Assembly (NCBI GenBank): GCA_963807355.1
Contig: CAWEBX010000007.1
Coordinates: 248,001-312,000, forward strand
Direction: 5' to 3'
From: Nitrobacter sp963807355
Lineage (GTDB): Bacteria; Pseudomonadota; Alphaproteobacteria; Rhizobiales; Xanthobacteraceae
Length of the DNA stretch: 64,000 nucleotides
Shown here: positions 38,405 through 49,298 of the stretch, piece after piece
How the letters are laid out: every line of letters begins with the position of its first letter
Position numbering within the stretch: position 1 is the first letter of the stretch
Notes under the pieces: generated by a model
What the model was told of the DNA's origin: nothing
Seen by the model: the letters and a program-made list of their open reading frames with translations, nothing else
The model's database searches: none
Position numbers and translations under genes: made by a program

Positions 38405-39099
38405 ATGAAATGGGTGTCTCGCTCGGCGGCCGCGTCTTGTTCTGTCGGGGCTGATCCTGTTCGCGGGGCTGGCGGCCGATGCGTCGGCACAGGACCGACG
38501 ACAGAATGCGCCGGGCGCATTCGATTTCTATGTGCTGTCGCTGTCATGGTCTCCGTCGTTCTGCGCGGCCACGGCCGAGCGCGGCAGCACCGGCCGGTCG
38601 CAGCAGGCCCAGTGCGGCGGGCGGCCGTTCTCTTTCGTGGTGCACGGCCTGTGGCCGCAATACGAGCACGGCTTTCCCGATCACTGCCAGCGTCCCTCGC
38701 CGCGGCTTGATCGCCGCATCATGACCTCGATGCTGGACCTGATGCCGGCGCCCGGGTCTGATCTACAGCGAATGGGATAAGCATGGCACCTGCTCAGGGC
38801 TCAGCGCGCAGGCCTATTTCGAGACCGTCCGCAAAGCACGCGCCGCGGTGAAGATTCCGGCGGAATTCCTCGATCTTGCCGCACCGAAGACCATCGCGCC
38901 CGATGCCATCGAGAGCGCCTTCGTCAAGGACAATCCGGGCCTCAGCCAGTCCGCGATCGCGGTGATCTGCGACCGGACCAGGCTCAGCGAGGTGCGGATC
39001 TGCATGAACAAGGACCTGCAATTCCGCGCCTGCGAGGAAATCGACCGCCGCGCCTGCCGCAGGGACCAGGTGGTGATGCCACCGGTGCGCGGCGGGTAG
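38405..39099 (+). CDS. Ribonuclease T2 family protein (frameshifted)
   Basis: Secreted endoribonuclease with both catalytic segments: CAS I in FVVHGLWPQYEHGFPDHC and CAS II in SEWDKHGTCSGLS, each with its active-site His. The start MKWVSRSAAA at 38405 leads into a signal peptide once a frame change near 38435 is bridged (LILFAGLAADASAQ). A second change is near 38755. The C-terminus reads AVICDRTRLSEVRICMNKDL with paired cysteines. Periplasmic RNA degradation is likely. Confidence 0.85.
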
Positions 39100-39196
39100 G
39101 ATTTCGTCTCCTTCCGTCAGCGTATTGGCGCGGCAAGACGTCTGGCCGGACTTGCATGGCGTTGCTCGCAGAATACACCAAAAGAACTTCAGCACC

Positions 39197-40052
39197 ATGA
39201 ACTATCGCCACGCCTTTCACGCCGGCAACTTCGCCGACGTCATCAAGCATATCGTGCTGGTCCGCATCCTGACCTATCTGCAGGAGAAGCCGGCGGCATT
39301 CCGCGTCATCGACACTCATGCGGGCGCCGGCGTTTACGATCTCACCGGCGAGCAGGCAGAGCCGCGGCGGCGAATGGCTGACCGGCATCGCACGGCTGAT
39401 GCAGGCGCGGTTTTCGGACGCCGTCGCTCCGTTGGTTGCGCCCTATCTCGATATCGTCAGGGCTTTCAATCCGCAGCGCGACCTGCAGTCCTATCCGGGG
39501 TCGCCCTGATCGCGCGCGCTTTGCTGCGGCCGCAGGACCGGATGGTCGCCTGCGAACTCGAACCCGTCGCCCGCAAGCACCTGATCGGCGCGCTGCGCCG
39601 CGACACCCAGGCAAACGTGGTCGATCTCGACGGCTGGGTGGCGCTGCCCGCTTTCGTGCCGCCGAAGGAGCGGCGCGGGCTGGTGCTGATCGATCCGCCG
39701 TTCGAGCGCAAGGACGAGTTCGAACGGCTCGCCGGCGGATTTGCCGAAGCCTTCGCGAAATGGCCGACCGGCAGCTACATGCTGTGGTATCCGGCGAAAA
39801 GCCGCCGGACGACGGACGATCTGGCCCGCAGGGTCGGCGCTGTCGCCGGAGGCGGACGCCGACAAATGCCTGCGACTGGAATTCAGCGTGGCGCCGCAGA
39901 CCGCGGACGGGCCGCTCACTTCGGCCGGGCTTCTGATCGTCAATCCACCATGGACGTTGAGGGCCGAACTCAAGGCCATCCTTCCCGAACTGGAGAAACC
40001 ATTGGGCCAGGGCGGCGCCGCCCGGTTCAGGCTGGAGGCGATCACGGATTGA
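39197..40052 (+). CDS. rlmJ: 23S rRNA (adenine(2030)-N(6))-methyltransferase (frameshifted)
   Basis: RlmJ/YhiR methyltransferase. It starts MNYRHAFHAGNFADVIKH, the family hallmark, with SAM-binding THAGAGVYDL and catalytic LIDPPFE (in RGLVLIDPPFERKDEFERL). The C-terminus reads GLLIVNPPWTL. Frame changes near 39360, 39500 and 39845 must be bridged; total length of about 284 residues is normal. It stands alone, convergent with the outer-membrane protein gene. Confidence 0.87.
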
Positions 40053-40136
40053 GCCGGCCATGCCTGGGCGGATTGCCGTCAAAAAAATCCGGCCGCGAAC
40101 GGCCCGAGGTTGGTGTGATGATTATTGTTCTCGTTA

Positions 40137-40198
40137 TAGCGTTTTCGAGCGAAGTGGAATTCGGTTCGCGTGAAGAAAACGCGTCAAATCAAAAAGAT
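40137..40198. repeat. REP-like dispersed repeat, copy 2
   Basis: GAGCGAAGTGGA, then GTTCGCGTGAAGAAAACGCG, flanked by GCGTTTTC and its inverse GAAAACGC. Lies between the convergent rlmJ and outer-membrane protein genes and could fold into a stem-loop. Confidence 0.62.
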
Positions 40199-40200
40199 CT

Positions 40201-40841
40201 CTAGAAGTGATAGTTCACGCCGGCGCGGACCATTCCGAACTGGTAGCTGTTGGGAACGCCGGTGATCGTGAAGTTGCTGCTCGACAGATCGACATAGAGA
40301 TATTCGACCTTCGCGGTCCAGTTCTGGTAGATGCCGACTTCGGCGCCGAACGCCCAGCGTCCAGCCGGCGCTGGTGTGGGATTCCGACAGGCCGAAGGTT
40401 TCGGCGCGCAGTTCGCCGAAGGCAAGACCGCCGGTGCCATAGACCAGGATGTTGTTGAACGCATAACCGAGACGGCCGCGCACAGTGCCGAACCACGGAT
40501 TGGAGAATTTCCACGGCGCGAAAGGTATCGTCGGCGGCGCTGGCCTGGATGTCACCTTCGAGGCCGAACACCAGCGCACCGTTCTGCCAGTTGTAGCCGG
40601 CCTGCACGCCGCCGAATACGCCGTCCGGCCTGGTGACGCTGTTCTCGACGCTGCCCCAGGCATAGCCGAGGTTGCCGCCGAGATAGGGGCCGGCCCAGCT
40701 ATAGGCATTGAGCGGCTGATTGACGGTGTAGGGCGCGCGATAGCCGAGATCGGCGGCCTGCGCGGGCTACCAGCGCGGTTGATGCCAGCGCTGTCGATGC
40801 CACTGCTGCCAACGCCGTGCTGCGATCGTTGTCTTGCTCAT
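40201..40841 (-). CDS. Outer-membrane beta-barrel protein, Omp25/31-like (frameshifted)
   Basis: Small porin-like protein. A signal peptide (MSKTTIAA and an Ala/Thr-rich hydrophobic stretch) is followed by barrel strands (AGPYLGGNLGYAWGSVE, QAGYNWQNGALVFGLEGDI, TVRGRLGYAFNNILVYGTGG). The last strand ends AGVNYHF, with the terminal Phe used for barrel assembly. Frame changes near 40770, 40518 and 40370 are bridged. Such proteins are abundant in rhizobial and brucella-group outer membranes. Confidence 0.82.
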
Positions 40842-41126
40842 CTCGACTCTCCACCACGCTTTACAATCCGCGGTCCCACCGTGCCGTCGCAGAGCCAAGT
40901 CCGTACGGTTACGAAATGCTGAAATTCGATGCGTAGGATTTATCGAGAGTTTTAAGTTAAACGGTTCTTAAGACGGCGCGCCCGCCGATCTCTTGTTCTT
41001 AAAAAAGTGTTACCGGCATGGCAGCGCCGGGAACCGGTCGGCAGGCCGACCCCGCACGGCCTTAGCAGCGGCCCTGCCGGCGAGCGGTCGCTGGCATCGG
41101 CCGGTTTCATCACTTAACTGAGGGAC

Positions 41127-43209
41127 ATGACGACCAATTCTTCCGATCCCGCGAAGCCGACCGGACCAAGACAGCCGCCTGGTTCCGAGACGGACGTGCC
41201 AGCGGCGCGGCGGGGTGCACGACGGCGCAGGACGTCGATCCCGCAACCATCGAGACCGATGAGGACGACGAGCCTCGGCTGCCCGATCATCCCGGACGAG
41301 CCCGGCGATGCGATCGCGGAGGGTCCGCTCGCGGTCGGCCGTGCGGCCATCGAGCACGCCGTTCGCCATGCGCCGACGTCGCCCGGCGTCTACCGCATGA
41401 TGAATGCCGCGCACGACGTGCTCTACGTCGGCAAGGCCAAGAACGTGCGCAAGCGTCTGTCGTCTTATGCGCGGCCGACAGGCCAGGTGATGCGCATCGC
41501 GCGCATGATCGCGGCGACGTCCACCGTCGAGATCGTATCGACCGAGACCGAGACCGAGGCGCTGCTGCTCGAGGCCAATCTGATCAAGCAGTTGCGGCCG
41601 CGCTTCAACGTGCAGCTCCGCGACGACAAGTCGTTTCCCTATATCCTGATCACCGGCGATCACTGGGCGCCGCAAATCCTCAAGCATCGCGGCGCGCAGT
41701 CGCGGCCGGGACGCTATTTCGGGCCTTTCGCGTCCGCGGGCGCGGTCGGCCGCACCATCACCGCTCTGCAGCGCGCGTTTCTGGTGCGCTCCTGCACCGA
41801 CTCGTTCTTCGAAAGCCGGACGCGGCCGTGCCTGCTGTACCAGATCAGGCGTTGCGCCGGTCCCTGCACCGGCGAGATCGATTTTCCCGGCTATAACGGA
41901 CTGGTTCGCGAGGCGACGGACTTCCTGTCCGGCCGCAGCCGCGCCGTGAAGGAAGAACTGGCGCGCGAAATGGAGAAGGCCTCCGACGACCTCGCCTTCG
42001 AGCGCGCGGCGCTCTACCGCGACCGGCTGGCCGCGCTGTCGGCGATCCAGTCGCAGCAGGGCATCAATCCGCGCACGGTGGAAGAAGCCGACGTGTTCGC
42101 GATCCACCAGGAGGGCGGCTATTTCTGCGTCGAGGTATTCTTCTTCCGCACCGGACAGAACTGGGGCAACCGGGCCTACTTTCCGCGCGCGGAGAAGTCG
42201 TTCACGCCGGAGGAGGTGCTGGGCTCGTTCCTCGCGCAGTTCTACGACGACAAGCCGCCGCCGAGGCTGATCCTGCTGTCGCACCGGATCGAGGAGAGCG
42301 AATTGCTCGCCGATGCGCTGTCGATCAAGGCCGGTTTCAAGGTCGAGGTTTCGACGCCGCAGCGCGGCGAAAAGAAGGAGTTGGTCGCGCACGCGCTGAC
42401 CAACGCGCGCGAGGCGCTGGGACGCAAACTGGCGGACACCGCGACGCAGTCGCGGTTGTTGCAGGGCATGGCGACGGCGCTGGGTTTGCCGCAGGCGCCG
42501 CGCGCGTCGAGGTCTACGACAACAGTCACATCCAGGGCACCAATGCGGTCGGGGCGATGATCGTCGCCGGCCCCGAAGGCTTTCTGCAAGAACCAGTATC
42601 GCAAGTTCAACATCAGGTCCGAGAACCTGACGCCCGGCGACGACTACGCGATGATGCGTGAGGTGTTGGAGCGCCGTTTCAAAAGATTGCTGACGCAGAA
42701 AGCTGCCGCCGATCCGGACAAAGCCGATGATTCGGAAAAGGATGCCGTGCCGCAATGGCCGGATCTCGTGATCATCGACGGCGGCCTCGGCCAGCTCAAT
42801 GCCGCCCGCGGGATTTTCGATGCGCTGGGTCTGACGCCGGGTGTCGCTGATGGCGGTCGCCAAGGGACCGGACCGCGATGCCGGCCGCGAAACCCTGTTC
42901 CTGCCGGATCGTCCAGCCATCAAGCTCGAACCGCGGGATCCAGTTTTGTATTTCATCCAGCGATTGCGCGACGAGGCGCATCGATTCGTCATCGGATCGC
43001 ATCGCAAGCTGCGCAAAAAGGACATCCGCGAGGCCGGATTGCAGGAAGTTCCCGGTATCGGTCCGGCGCGCAAACGCGCGCTGCTGCATCATTTCGGGAC
43101 GCTGAAGGAGATCGAGCGGGCGTCGGTGGCAGACCTCGGCAAGGTTCCGGGTATCAGCGCCGAAAGTGCCCGCAGGATCTTCGATTTTTTCCACGCTCGG
43201 CCGGCGTGA
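41127..43209 (+). CDS. uvrC: Excinuclease ABC subunit C (frameshifted)
   Basis: Nuclease subunit of nucleotide excision repair; makes both incisions. N-terminal GIY-YIG domain (TSPGVYRMMNAAHDVLYVGKAK), UvrB-binding segment (EKASDDLAFERAALYRDRL), RNase H-like nuclease half, and C-terminal helix-hairpin-helix (LQEVPGIGPARKRALLHHF). The ~60-residue N-terminal extension rich in Arg/Pro/Thr is not conserved. Frame changes near 42500, 42580 and 42840 split the second half. Total about 694 codons, normal apart from the extension. Confidence 0.9.
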
Positions 43210-43347
43210 GGGTGGATTTGTTATGATATCCGGTGCTTCTTTTTCGTATTAAGATCAACGAATCAGACCACCGCAGCCGCGAGGTCGGCAAAATTGCGCT
43301 GCACGGCCGGTTGACGTTCGCGCCATGCGACAGTATTGGTAAGAGAA

Positions 43348-43967
43348 ATGAGCACCGTAACCAGCCAGGCGACCGCGAAGCACATGCTGTCGCTACCGAA
43401 TATTCTCACCTATGCCCGCATCGCCGCGATCCCGGTGGTGGTGGGCTGCGTCTATGCGCAGTCGATCATGGACGGGCCGTTGCGGCTGCGCTGGGTGGCG
43501 CTCGGGGTGTTCATTGCGGCCGCTGTCACGGACTTTCCTCGACGGCTACTACGCGCGAATCTGGGATCAGCAGTCCGCCTTCGGCAAGATGCTCGATCCG
43601 ATCGCCGACAAGCTTCTGGTTGCATCCTGCCTGCTGATGCTGGCGGCGGACGGCATCATCCATGGCTGGACGCTGTGGGCGGCGATCGTGATCCTGTGCC
43701 GCGAGATTCTCGTATCGGGGCTTCGCGAATATCTGGCGGAACTTGCGCGTCAGCGTGCCGGTGACCAAGCTCGCGAAGTGGAAGACCACGGTGCAACTGG
43801 TCGCGATCGGGTTTCTGCTGGCGGGCGAGGCCGGCGATCTGGTATTCCCGTTCGTGACCCAGGTCGGACTTCTGCTGTTGTGGATCTCGGCGATCTTCAC
43901 CATCTATACGGCTGGGACTATTTCCAAGCCGGTATTCACCACCTCATCGACGGAGGATGAAAAATGA
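43348..43967 (+). CDS. pgsA: CDP-diacylglycerol--glycerol-3-phosphate 3-phosphatidyltransferase (frameshifted)
   Basis: Inner-membrane enzyme for phosphatidylglycerol synthesis. It starts MSTVTSQATAKHMLSLPNILTYARI, and the CDP-alcohol phosphatidyltransferase motif is seen across a frame change near 43530 (DFLDGYYARIWDQQSAFGK, then MLDPIADKLL). Four or more membrane segments follow. A second frame change is near 43740. The stop overlaps the moaD start by 4 bp (ATGA), so they are one operon. Confidence 0.9.
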
Positions 43968-44215
43968 AGGTGCTATATTTCGCCTGGGTGCGCGAGCGAG
44001 TCGGCAAGGCCGAGGAAGCGCTCGATCCGCCGCCGGCCGTCGCGACGGTTGCCGATCTGATCGCATGGTTGTCGCAGCGGGGCGATGAATATGCCCACGC
44101 GTTCGAGAAACCGAAGGTGATCCGCGCCGCGATCGACCGGATGCACGTCAAGCAGGACACGACGATCGCGGGCGCACGCGAGATTGCCTTCTTTCCGCCG
44201 ATGACCGGCGGCTGA
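43964..44215 (+). CDS. moaD: Molybdopterin synthase sulfur-carrier subunit
   Basis: Ubiquitin-like sulfur carrier (83 residues) whose C-terminal GG (FFPPMTGG) is thiocarboxylated for molybdopterin synthesis. It begins MKVLYFAWVRERVGKAEEAL, typical of the family. Start overlaps the pgsA stop, and moaE follows 21 bp later, giving the whole molybdopterin synthase. Confidence 0.94.
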   Translation: MKVLYFAWVRERVGKAEEALDPPPAVATVADLIAWLSQRGDEYAHAFEKPKVIRAAIDRMHVKQDTTIAGAREIAFFPPMTGG

Positions 44216-44236
44216 TCTATCAACTGCGGCTCGTCC

Positions 44237-44667
44237 ATGACCGTTCCCGTCACCATTCGCCTGCAGGAAGCCGACTTCGACGTCGCGCGCGAGATCGCGG
44301 CGCTGTCGCGCGGCCGCACCGATATCGGCGCGGTCGTGAGTTTCAGCGGCATCTGCAGAAGCGACCAGGCGGCGGCGAGGGCGGTGACGCGATCGCGGCG
44401 CTGATGCTCGAACATTATCCGGGCATGGCGGAGGCCGAGATTGCGCGTCATGCCGAGGAGGCGCTGTCGCGCTGGCCGCTCACCGGCCTCACCATCATTC
44501 ACCGCTTCGGCCGAATCGTGCCGGGCGAGAACATCGTTCTCGTGGTCACGGCGTCGTCGCATCGCGAGGCGGCGTTTCAGGGCGCCGAGTTCCTGATGGA
44601 CTATCTCAAGACCCGCGCGCCGTTCTGGAAACGCGAGGAGGGCGCCGTCCGGGTCCAGCTGGGTTGA
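44237..44667 (+). CDS. moaE: Molybdopterin synthase catalytic subunit (frameshifted)
   Basis: Catalytic partner of MoaD. N-terminus MTVPVTIRLQEADFDVAREI and GAVVSFSGICR; after a frame change near 44365 (GGEGGDAIAALMLEHYPGM) the rest reads IHRFGRIVPGENIVLVVTASSHREAAF and DYLKTRAPFWKRE, with the active-site lysines. Length about 143 codons, normal. Confidence 0.9.
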
Positions 44668-44715
44668 TGCCCACGATCGCGACGACTCCGCCGCGGCGCG
44701 CTGGGCCAAATCCTG

Positions 44716-45762
44716 ATGGCGAAGACCGCCGCACGCGGCGGACGATCGAAAGTCGCGGCGCCGGCCTCGAACCAGAAAACGCGCGCCGGCGCGAGCTGCG
44801 GCCAAAGCTGCAAACCCTGCCGCTGCCGCCAAAGCCGCGGCACCGGAACTCGAGACGATTTTCGACTATGTTCGCTTTGCAGCCACAAGGCTCAAGCGCG
44901 CGCGCGTCGCTTTCGCGCACGGCACCACCGATCCGGTCGCCGAGGCGGCCTTCCTGGTCGGCGAGGCCATGCACCTGCATCCGGACGAGGTCGAGCCGCT
45001 GGCGGCGCGGCGCGTGCCGAAGGCGGCAGGCCAGCGCATCCTCGGCTGGATCGAGCAGCGCATCGCAACCCGCAAGCCCGCCGCCTATCTCGTCAACAAA
45101 ATGTATATGCGCGGCTTGCCGTTCTATGTCGACGAACGCGTGATCGTGCCGCGTTCGTTCATCGGGGAGCTTCTGGATTCGCATTTCGGTGACGACGATG
45201 TGCTGCGTCTGCGCGATCCCGCGACAGTGACCCGCGTGCTCGATCTCTGCACCGGCTCGGGATGCCTTGCCATTCTGGCCGCGCGCGCATTTCCGAATGC
45301 GACGGTCGATGCGGCCGACCTGTCGGCGGACGCGCTCGCAGTCGCAGCGCGCAATGTGCACGAGCACGGCCTTGACGATCGGATCACGCTGGCGCAGGGC
45401 GACCTGTTCGCGGCAGTCAGGGGCAAGCGATACGATCTCATCATCTCGAACCCGCCTTATGTCGATGCGAAGGGCATGGCGGGCCTGCCGCACGAGTGCC
45501 TTGCGGAGCCAAGGATGGCGTTCGACGGCGGTGCCGACGGCATCGATCTGGTGCGGCGGATCATCGACGGCGCGCAAGACTCATCTCACACCCGGCGGCG
45601 GTCTGTTGTGCGAGGTCGGCCGCTGCAGGCCGGCGACTGGAAAAGGCCTATCCGGGCGCGGATTTGCTCTGGCTCGACACCGAGGAGTCCGAGGGCGAGG
45701 TGTTCTGGATCGAGGCCGAGCGGCTTGCGGATAGGTCTGCACATTCGGCCGGCGCGGCATGA
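44716..45762 (+). CDS. prmB: Ribosomal protein L3 N5-glutamine methyltransferase (frameshifted)
   Basis: Methylates a glutamine of ribosomal protein L3. The N-terminus from 44716 is Ala/Lys-rich with low similarity; from about 44855 the family reads clearly (ETIFDYVRFAATRLKRARV), with SAM motif DLCTGSGCLAIL and catalytic ISNPPYVDA. Reading L3 (PrmB) rather than release factor (PrmC) rests on ARRVPKAAGQRIL and MYMRGLPFYVDERVIVPRS. Frame changes near 44810 and 45580 must be bridged; it ends SAGAA. Confidence 0.83.
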
Positions 45763-45929
45763 GCGTGTGGCGTGTTGCGTTTGTTCCTGCGAACCGGTGC
45801 CTGATCGTTTGAAAGCGCTATAAGCGCGGTCAATGAACGAGATACGACACCTCCGGGACACGGTGAGAGGTGCCCGTCGTCTCGATACTGTCTTTCTGCC
45901 CCGATTGCCGTGTTGATGATGAAGCCGCC

Positions 45930-47360
45930 ATGCTTTTTGACGCTCGCCATAGCGCACTCTCGCGCGATGTCTGGCTCGGAGAATTCCGGGCCACCCTGAC
46001 GCTCGGCTGGCCTCTGGTCCTCACCAACCTCGCGCAAATCGCGCTGACCACGACAGATGTGATCGTGCTGGGCCGCGTTGGTGCTTCCGCGTTGGCCGCC
46101 GGAACCCTTGGCGTTAATCTGTACTTCGCGATCCTGATTTTCGGCATTGGCGTCGTCACCGCGACCTCGCCGATGATGGCCGAGGCGTTTGGCCGCAAGC
46201 TGCATATGGTGCGCGACGTGCGGCGGACGTTTCGGCAGGGGATATGGGCGTCGGTTCTGATTGCGGTGCCGAGCTGGCTGCTGCTTTGGCATACGGAGGC
46301 GATCCTCCTTCGGTTTGATCAGGAACCGCAGCTTGCAGCAGATGCTCAGCTGTTCGTGCGCGCCTTGCAATGGGGCATGCTGCCGACGCTCGGCTTCATC
46401 GCGTTACGCTCGTTCTTCGCCGCGCTGGAACGGCCGTTATCGGCGATGATGGTGACGGCGGTCGCGATCCTGTTCAATATCGTCGCAAACTGGGCGCTTG
46501 TGTTCGGTCATCTTGGTCTGCCGGCACTTGGCCTGCGCGGCTCCGGCATCGCGACGACTTTGTCGAACACCTTCCTGTTCGCCGGGCTGGTGCTGGTGGT
46601 GAGCTTTGGCCACAAGTTCCGTCGCTATCATCTATTCGGGAACTGGTGGCACGCCGATTGGCCGCGTCTCGTCACGCTGTGGCGCGTCGGTCTGCCGATT
46701 GGCGCGGCGCTCGGCTTCGAGATCACCGTGTTCAATGCCGCGGTATTCCTGATGGGACAGTTCGGAACAGCCTCGATCGCGGCTCATGCCATTGCAATTC
46801 AGATCGCGTCGGTTTCCTTCATGGTGCCAATGGGACTGGCGCAGGCGGCGACGGTACGTGTCGGTCGCGCGTACGGCGCGCGAGACTTCGACGGGATTAC
46901 CCGCGCAGGATGGACGTCGTTTGCCCTGGCGATTGCATTCATGGTGAGCACCAGTGTGTTGATGATTACCGCGCCACGATGGCTGATCGGCGCATTTGTC
47001 GACGTCAACGATGCGGCAAACGCCGAGGTGATCGGACTTGCGGTGTCGTTTCTCACCTGTGCAGCGGTATTTCAGATTGCCGATGGCGCGCAGGTGGTCG
47101 GCGCCGGTATGCTGCGTGGTCTGCAGGATACCCGCGTGCCGATGATTTATGCCGGCCTGGGCTATTGGGGCTTCGGCATGTCGTTGAGTTTGCTGTTTGC
47201 CTTCAAACTCGGATTTCAGGGCACCGGCATCTGGATCGGCCTGGCGTCGGGCCTCGCAGCCGTGGCCATCCTGATGATTTCGCGCTGGGTCAGACGTGAG
47301 CGGATCGGTCTGGTGCCCCTAAACGGCAGGCAGTTTCGCGAGGTCTTGGCCGCGAAATAA
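45930..47360 (+). CDS. MATE-family multidrug exporter
   Basis: Sodium- or proton-coupled exporter with 12 membrane segments, 476 residues from MLFDARHSALSRDVW (an ATG at 45870 adds an unlikely Cys-rich tail). Family stretches: TLTLGWPLVLTNLAQIALTTTDVIVLG, GQFGTASIAAHAIAIQIASV, GLAQAATVRVGRAYGARDF and VVGAGMLRGLQDTRVPMI. Intact. It is convergent with the ilvE-like gene. Substrate unknown. Confidence 0.9.
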   Translation: MLFDARHSALSRDVWLGEFRATLTLGWPLVLTNLAQIALTTTDVIVLGRVGASALAAGTLGVNLYFAILIFGIGVVTATSPMMAEAFGRKLHMVRDVRRTFRQGIWASVLIAVPSWLLLWHTEAILLRFDQEPQLAADAQLFVRALQWGMLPTLGFIALRSFFAALERPLSAMMVTAVAILFNIVANWALVFGHLGLPALGLRGSGIATTLSNTFLFAGLVLVVSFGHKFRRYHLFGNWWHADWPRLVTLWRVGLPIGAALGFEITVFNAAVFLMGQFGTASIAAHAIAIQIASVSFMVPMGLAQAATVRVGRAYGARDFDGITRAGWTSFALAIAFMVSTSVLMITAPRWLIGAFVDVNDAANAEVIGLAVSFLTCAAVFQIADGAQVVGAGMLRGLQDTRVPMIYAGLGYWGFGMSLSLLFAFKLGFQGTGIWIGLASGLAAVAILMISRWVRRERIGLVPLNGRQFREVLAAK

Positions 47361-47380
47361 ATCGCGTGAATGCGCGCCGG

Positions 47381-48493
47381 TCACAGCACCTTGCGGGTCC
47401 AGTTGTGCGGGTCAGTCGCGCGGCCATACTGGATGTCGACCAGCTTCTTGCGAAAGCCCATCGCGACGGACCCGGCGGCGCCCCCATTGATGGTGAAATC
47501 GCCGCTCGCCGAGCACACCTTGCCGATCGGCGAGATGACGGCGGCGGTGCCGCAGGCGAAGGCTTCCCGGAGCCTGCCGCTGGCGGCATCGGTGCGCCAC
47601 TGGTCGATTGTGTAGGGCTCCTCGCGCACGCTCGTACCGGATTCCCTTGCGAGCGTGATGATCGAATCGCGGGTGATGCCCGGCAGGATGGTGCCGAGCG
47701 GCGGCGTCGAGAGCGAACCGTCGTCGAACACGAAGAAAACGTTCATGCCACCGAGTTCTTCGATATAGCGCCGCTCGACCGCATCCAGAAAAACGACCTG
47801 ATCGCAGCCGCGATCGATGGCTTCAGCCTGCGCGCGCAGGCTGGCGGCATAGTTGCCGCCGCATTTGACGGCGCCGGTGCCGCCGACCGCCGCACGCGTG
47901 TAGTTTTCGGACGCCCAGATCGACACGGGCGCGGGACCGCCCTTGAAATAGGAGCCGACCGGTGAGGCGATGACGACGAAGATGTATTCCGCGGACGGCT
48001 TGACGCCGAGGAAGACCTCGTTCGCGATCATGAAGGGCCGCAGGTACAGGCTGCCTTCACCGCCCGGAATCCAGTCGCGGTCGATGCGCACGAGTTGCTC
48101 GATCGCCTCGATGAAAACGGTCTCGGGTAGCGGTGCCATCGCCATGCGCTCGGCCGAATTGCGGAAGCGTCGCGCATTAGCGTCGGGACGGAACAGGTTG
48201 ACGCCACCGTCGTCACGCTTGTAGGCCTTGAGACCTTCGAAAATCTCCTGCGCGTAGTGCAGGACGGCGGTCGCAGGATCGAGCGGGAAGTTGGCGCGCG
48301 ACGCGACCCTCGCGCCGTGCCAGCCTTTTGCCTGATTGTAGTGGACAACGGCCATGTGATCGGTGAACACCCGGCCAAAGCCAGGGTTCGCAAGTTTTTC
48401 GGCGCGCACGGTCGCCTGCGTCGGATTGGCCGTCGGTTGGATATCGAATTTCAACGACGTCCCGCCATCGATCTTATCAAGCGAAACTCCCAT
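47381..48493 (-). CDS. ilvE: Branched-chain amino acid aminotransferase
   Basis: Class IV PLP aminotransferase, last step of Leu/Ile/Val synthesis; about 370 residues, intact. It reads FDIQPTANPTQATVRAEKL, YAQEIFEGLKAY, NARRFRNSAERMAMAPLP, YLRPFMIANE, with the PLP-Lys in GAVKCGGNYAASL and the closing IQYGRATDPHNWT. The longer (class II-like) form is typical. ATG at 48493 has GGGAG at the right distance. Divergent from the MarR gene. Confidence 0.93.
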   Translation of the reverse strand: MGVSLDKIDGGTSLKFDIQPTANPTQATVRAEKLANPGFGRVFTDHMAVVHYNQAKGWHGARVASRANFPLDPATAVLHYAQEIFEGLKAYKRDDGGVNLFRPDANARRFRNSAERMAMAPLPETVFIEAIEQLVRIDRDWIPGGEGSLYLRPFMIANEVFLGVKPSAEYIFVVIASPVGSYFKGGPAPVSIWASENYTRAAVGGTGAVKCGGNYAASLRAQAEAIDRGCDQVVFLDAVERRYIEELGGMNVFFVFDDGSLSTPPLGTILPGITRDSIITLARESGTSVREEPYTIDQWRTDAASGRLREAFACGTAAVISPIGKVCSASGDFTINGGAAGSVAMGFRKKLVDIQYGRATDPHNWTRKVL

Positions 48494-48743
48494 GAACATT
48501 CTCCCGGCTTTGCAGCACCTTGTCTGCGTGCCCCTGCCTGCCATGCGAAGGCGGTTTCCGCTTTGGCGGAAGGCGCGAAGTCCAGTATGTTAACCGAAAT
48601 GCCGCCCGACAATCGCACCGATCAGAATTCCGGGCTGCGTGGCCTCGCACGCTCGTGTCGGGCGGTTCGATAAACAGTTGGCCTCGGACGAAACGTTATA
48701 ATATTTCGTCATCAGACAGCCGACTTGTAACATTGAAACCAGA

Positions 48744-48764
48744 TATGTCAATATGGCTGACATA
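48744..48764. promoter_or_regulatory. Inverted repeat overlapping the marR start codon
   Basis: TATGTCA (48744-48750) and TGACATA (48758-48764) form a perfect 7-bp inverted repeat with 7-nt spacer, centred on the ATG at 48753. No Shine-Dalgarno is visible in front of this ATG. A TATAAT lies at 48697-48702. The repeat is a good candidate for autoregulation by the MarR protein. Confidence 0.55.
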
Positions 48765-49298
48765 AAATTCTCGGCCCCGACCGCCATGGTCACTTCCGGC
48801 CCTGAGACGCCCGGCAGGCGATCCGCGGAGACGCGTTGGGACATCATCGAACTGCTGTTCTTCGCCTATCGCGATTTCGTCGACGATCCTGATCATGTGC
48901 TGGAGGAATTCGGCTTCGGCCGCGCGCATCATCGCGTCATGCACTTCGTCCATCGTTACCCCGGGCTCACCGTCGCCGATCTGCTCGATGTTCTGCGGAT
49001 CACGAAGCAATCGCTGGGGCGAGTGCTCAAGCAACTCCTCGACGAGGGCTATATCGTGCAGAAGGCCGGCGACGCCGACCGCCGTCAGCGCCTTCTTTTC
49101 GCCACCCCGAAAGGCGAGGCGCTGGTGGCGAAGCTCGCGGGCCTGCAGACCGACCGCATCAACCGCGCGCTGCAAGGCCTCGACGCATCCGGCGCCGAGG
49201 TGGTGCGCAAATTTCTGCTCGGGATGATCGACCACGATGATCCCGACAAGGTGCTGGAGGCGATCCTGCGAGCGGACGGCAAGATGGTGAAGGCATGA
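48753..49298 (+). CDS. MarR-family transcriptional regulator (PetP-like)
   Basis: 181 residues, intact. Winged-helix domain: HHRVMHFVHRYPGLTVADLLDVL, recognition region ITKQSLGRVLKQLLDEGYI, wing QKAGDADRRQRLLFATPKG. It is the first gene of an operon with an OmpR-type regulator (stop and start overlap by 4 bp) and a histidine kinase. The MarR + OmpR-type pair matches the arrangement called petP-petR in Rhodobacter capsulatus, where it is needed for cytochrome bc1 formation; whether the role is conserved here is not shown. Confidence 0.87.
   Translation: MADIKFSAPTAMVTSGPETPGRRSAETRWDIIELLFFAYRDFVDDPDHVLEEFGFGRAHHRVMHFVHRYPGLTVADLLDVLRITKQSLGRVLKQLLDEGYIVQKAGDADRRQRLLFATPKGEALVAKLAGLQTDRINRALQGLDASGAEVVRKFLLGMIDHDDPDKVLEAILRADGKMVKA

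Noticed and set aside
41010..43073. 687-codon open frame on the - strand
   Set aside because: Antisense to uvrC; Arg/Leu/His-rich shadow without domains.
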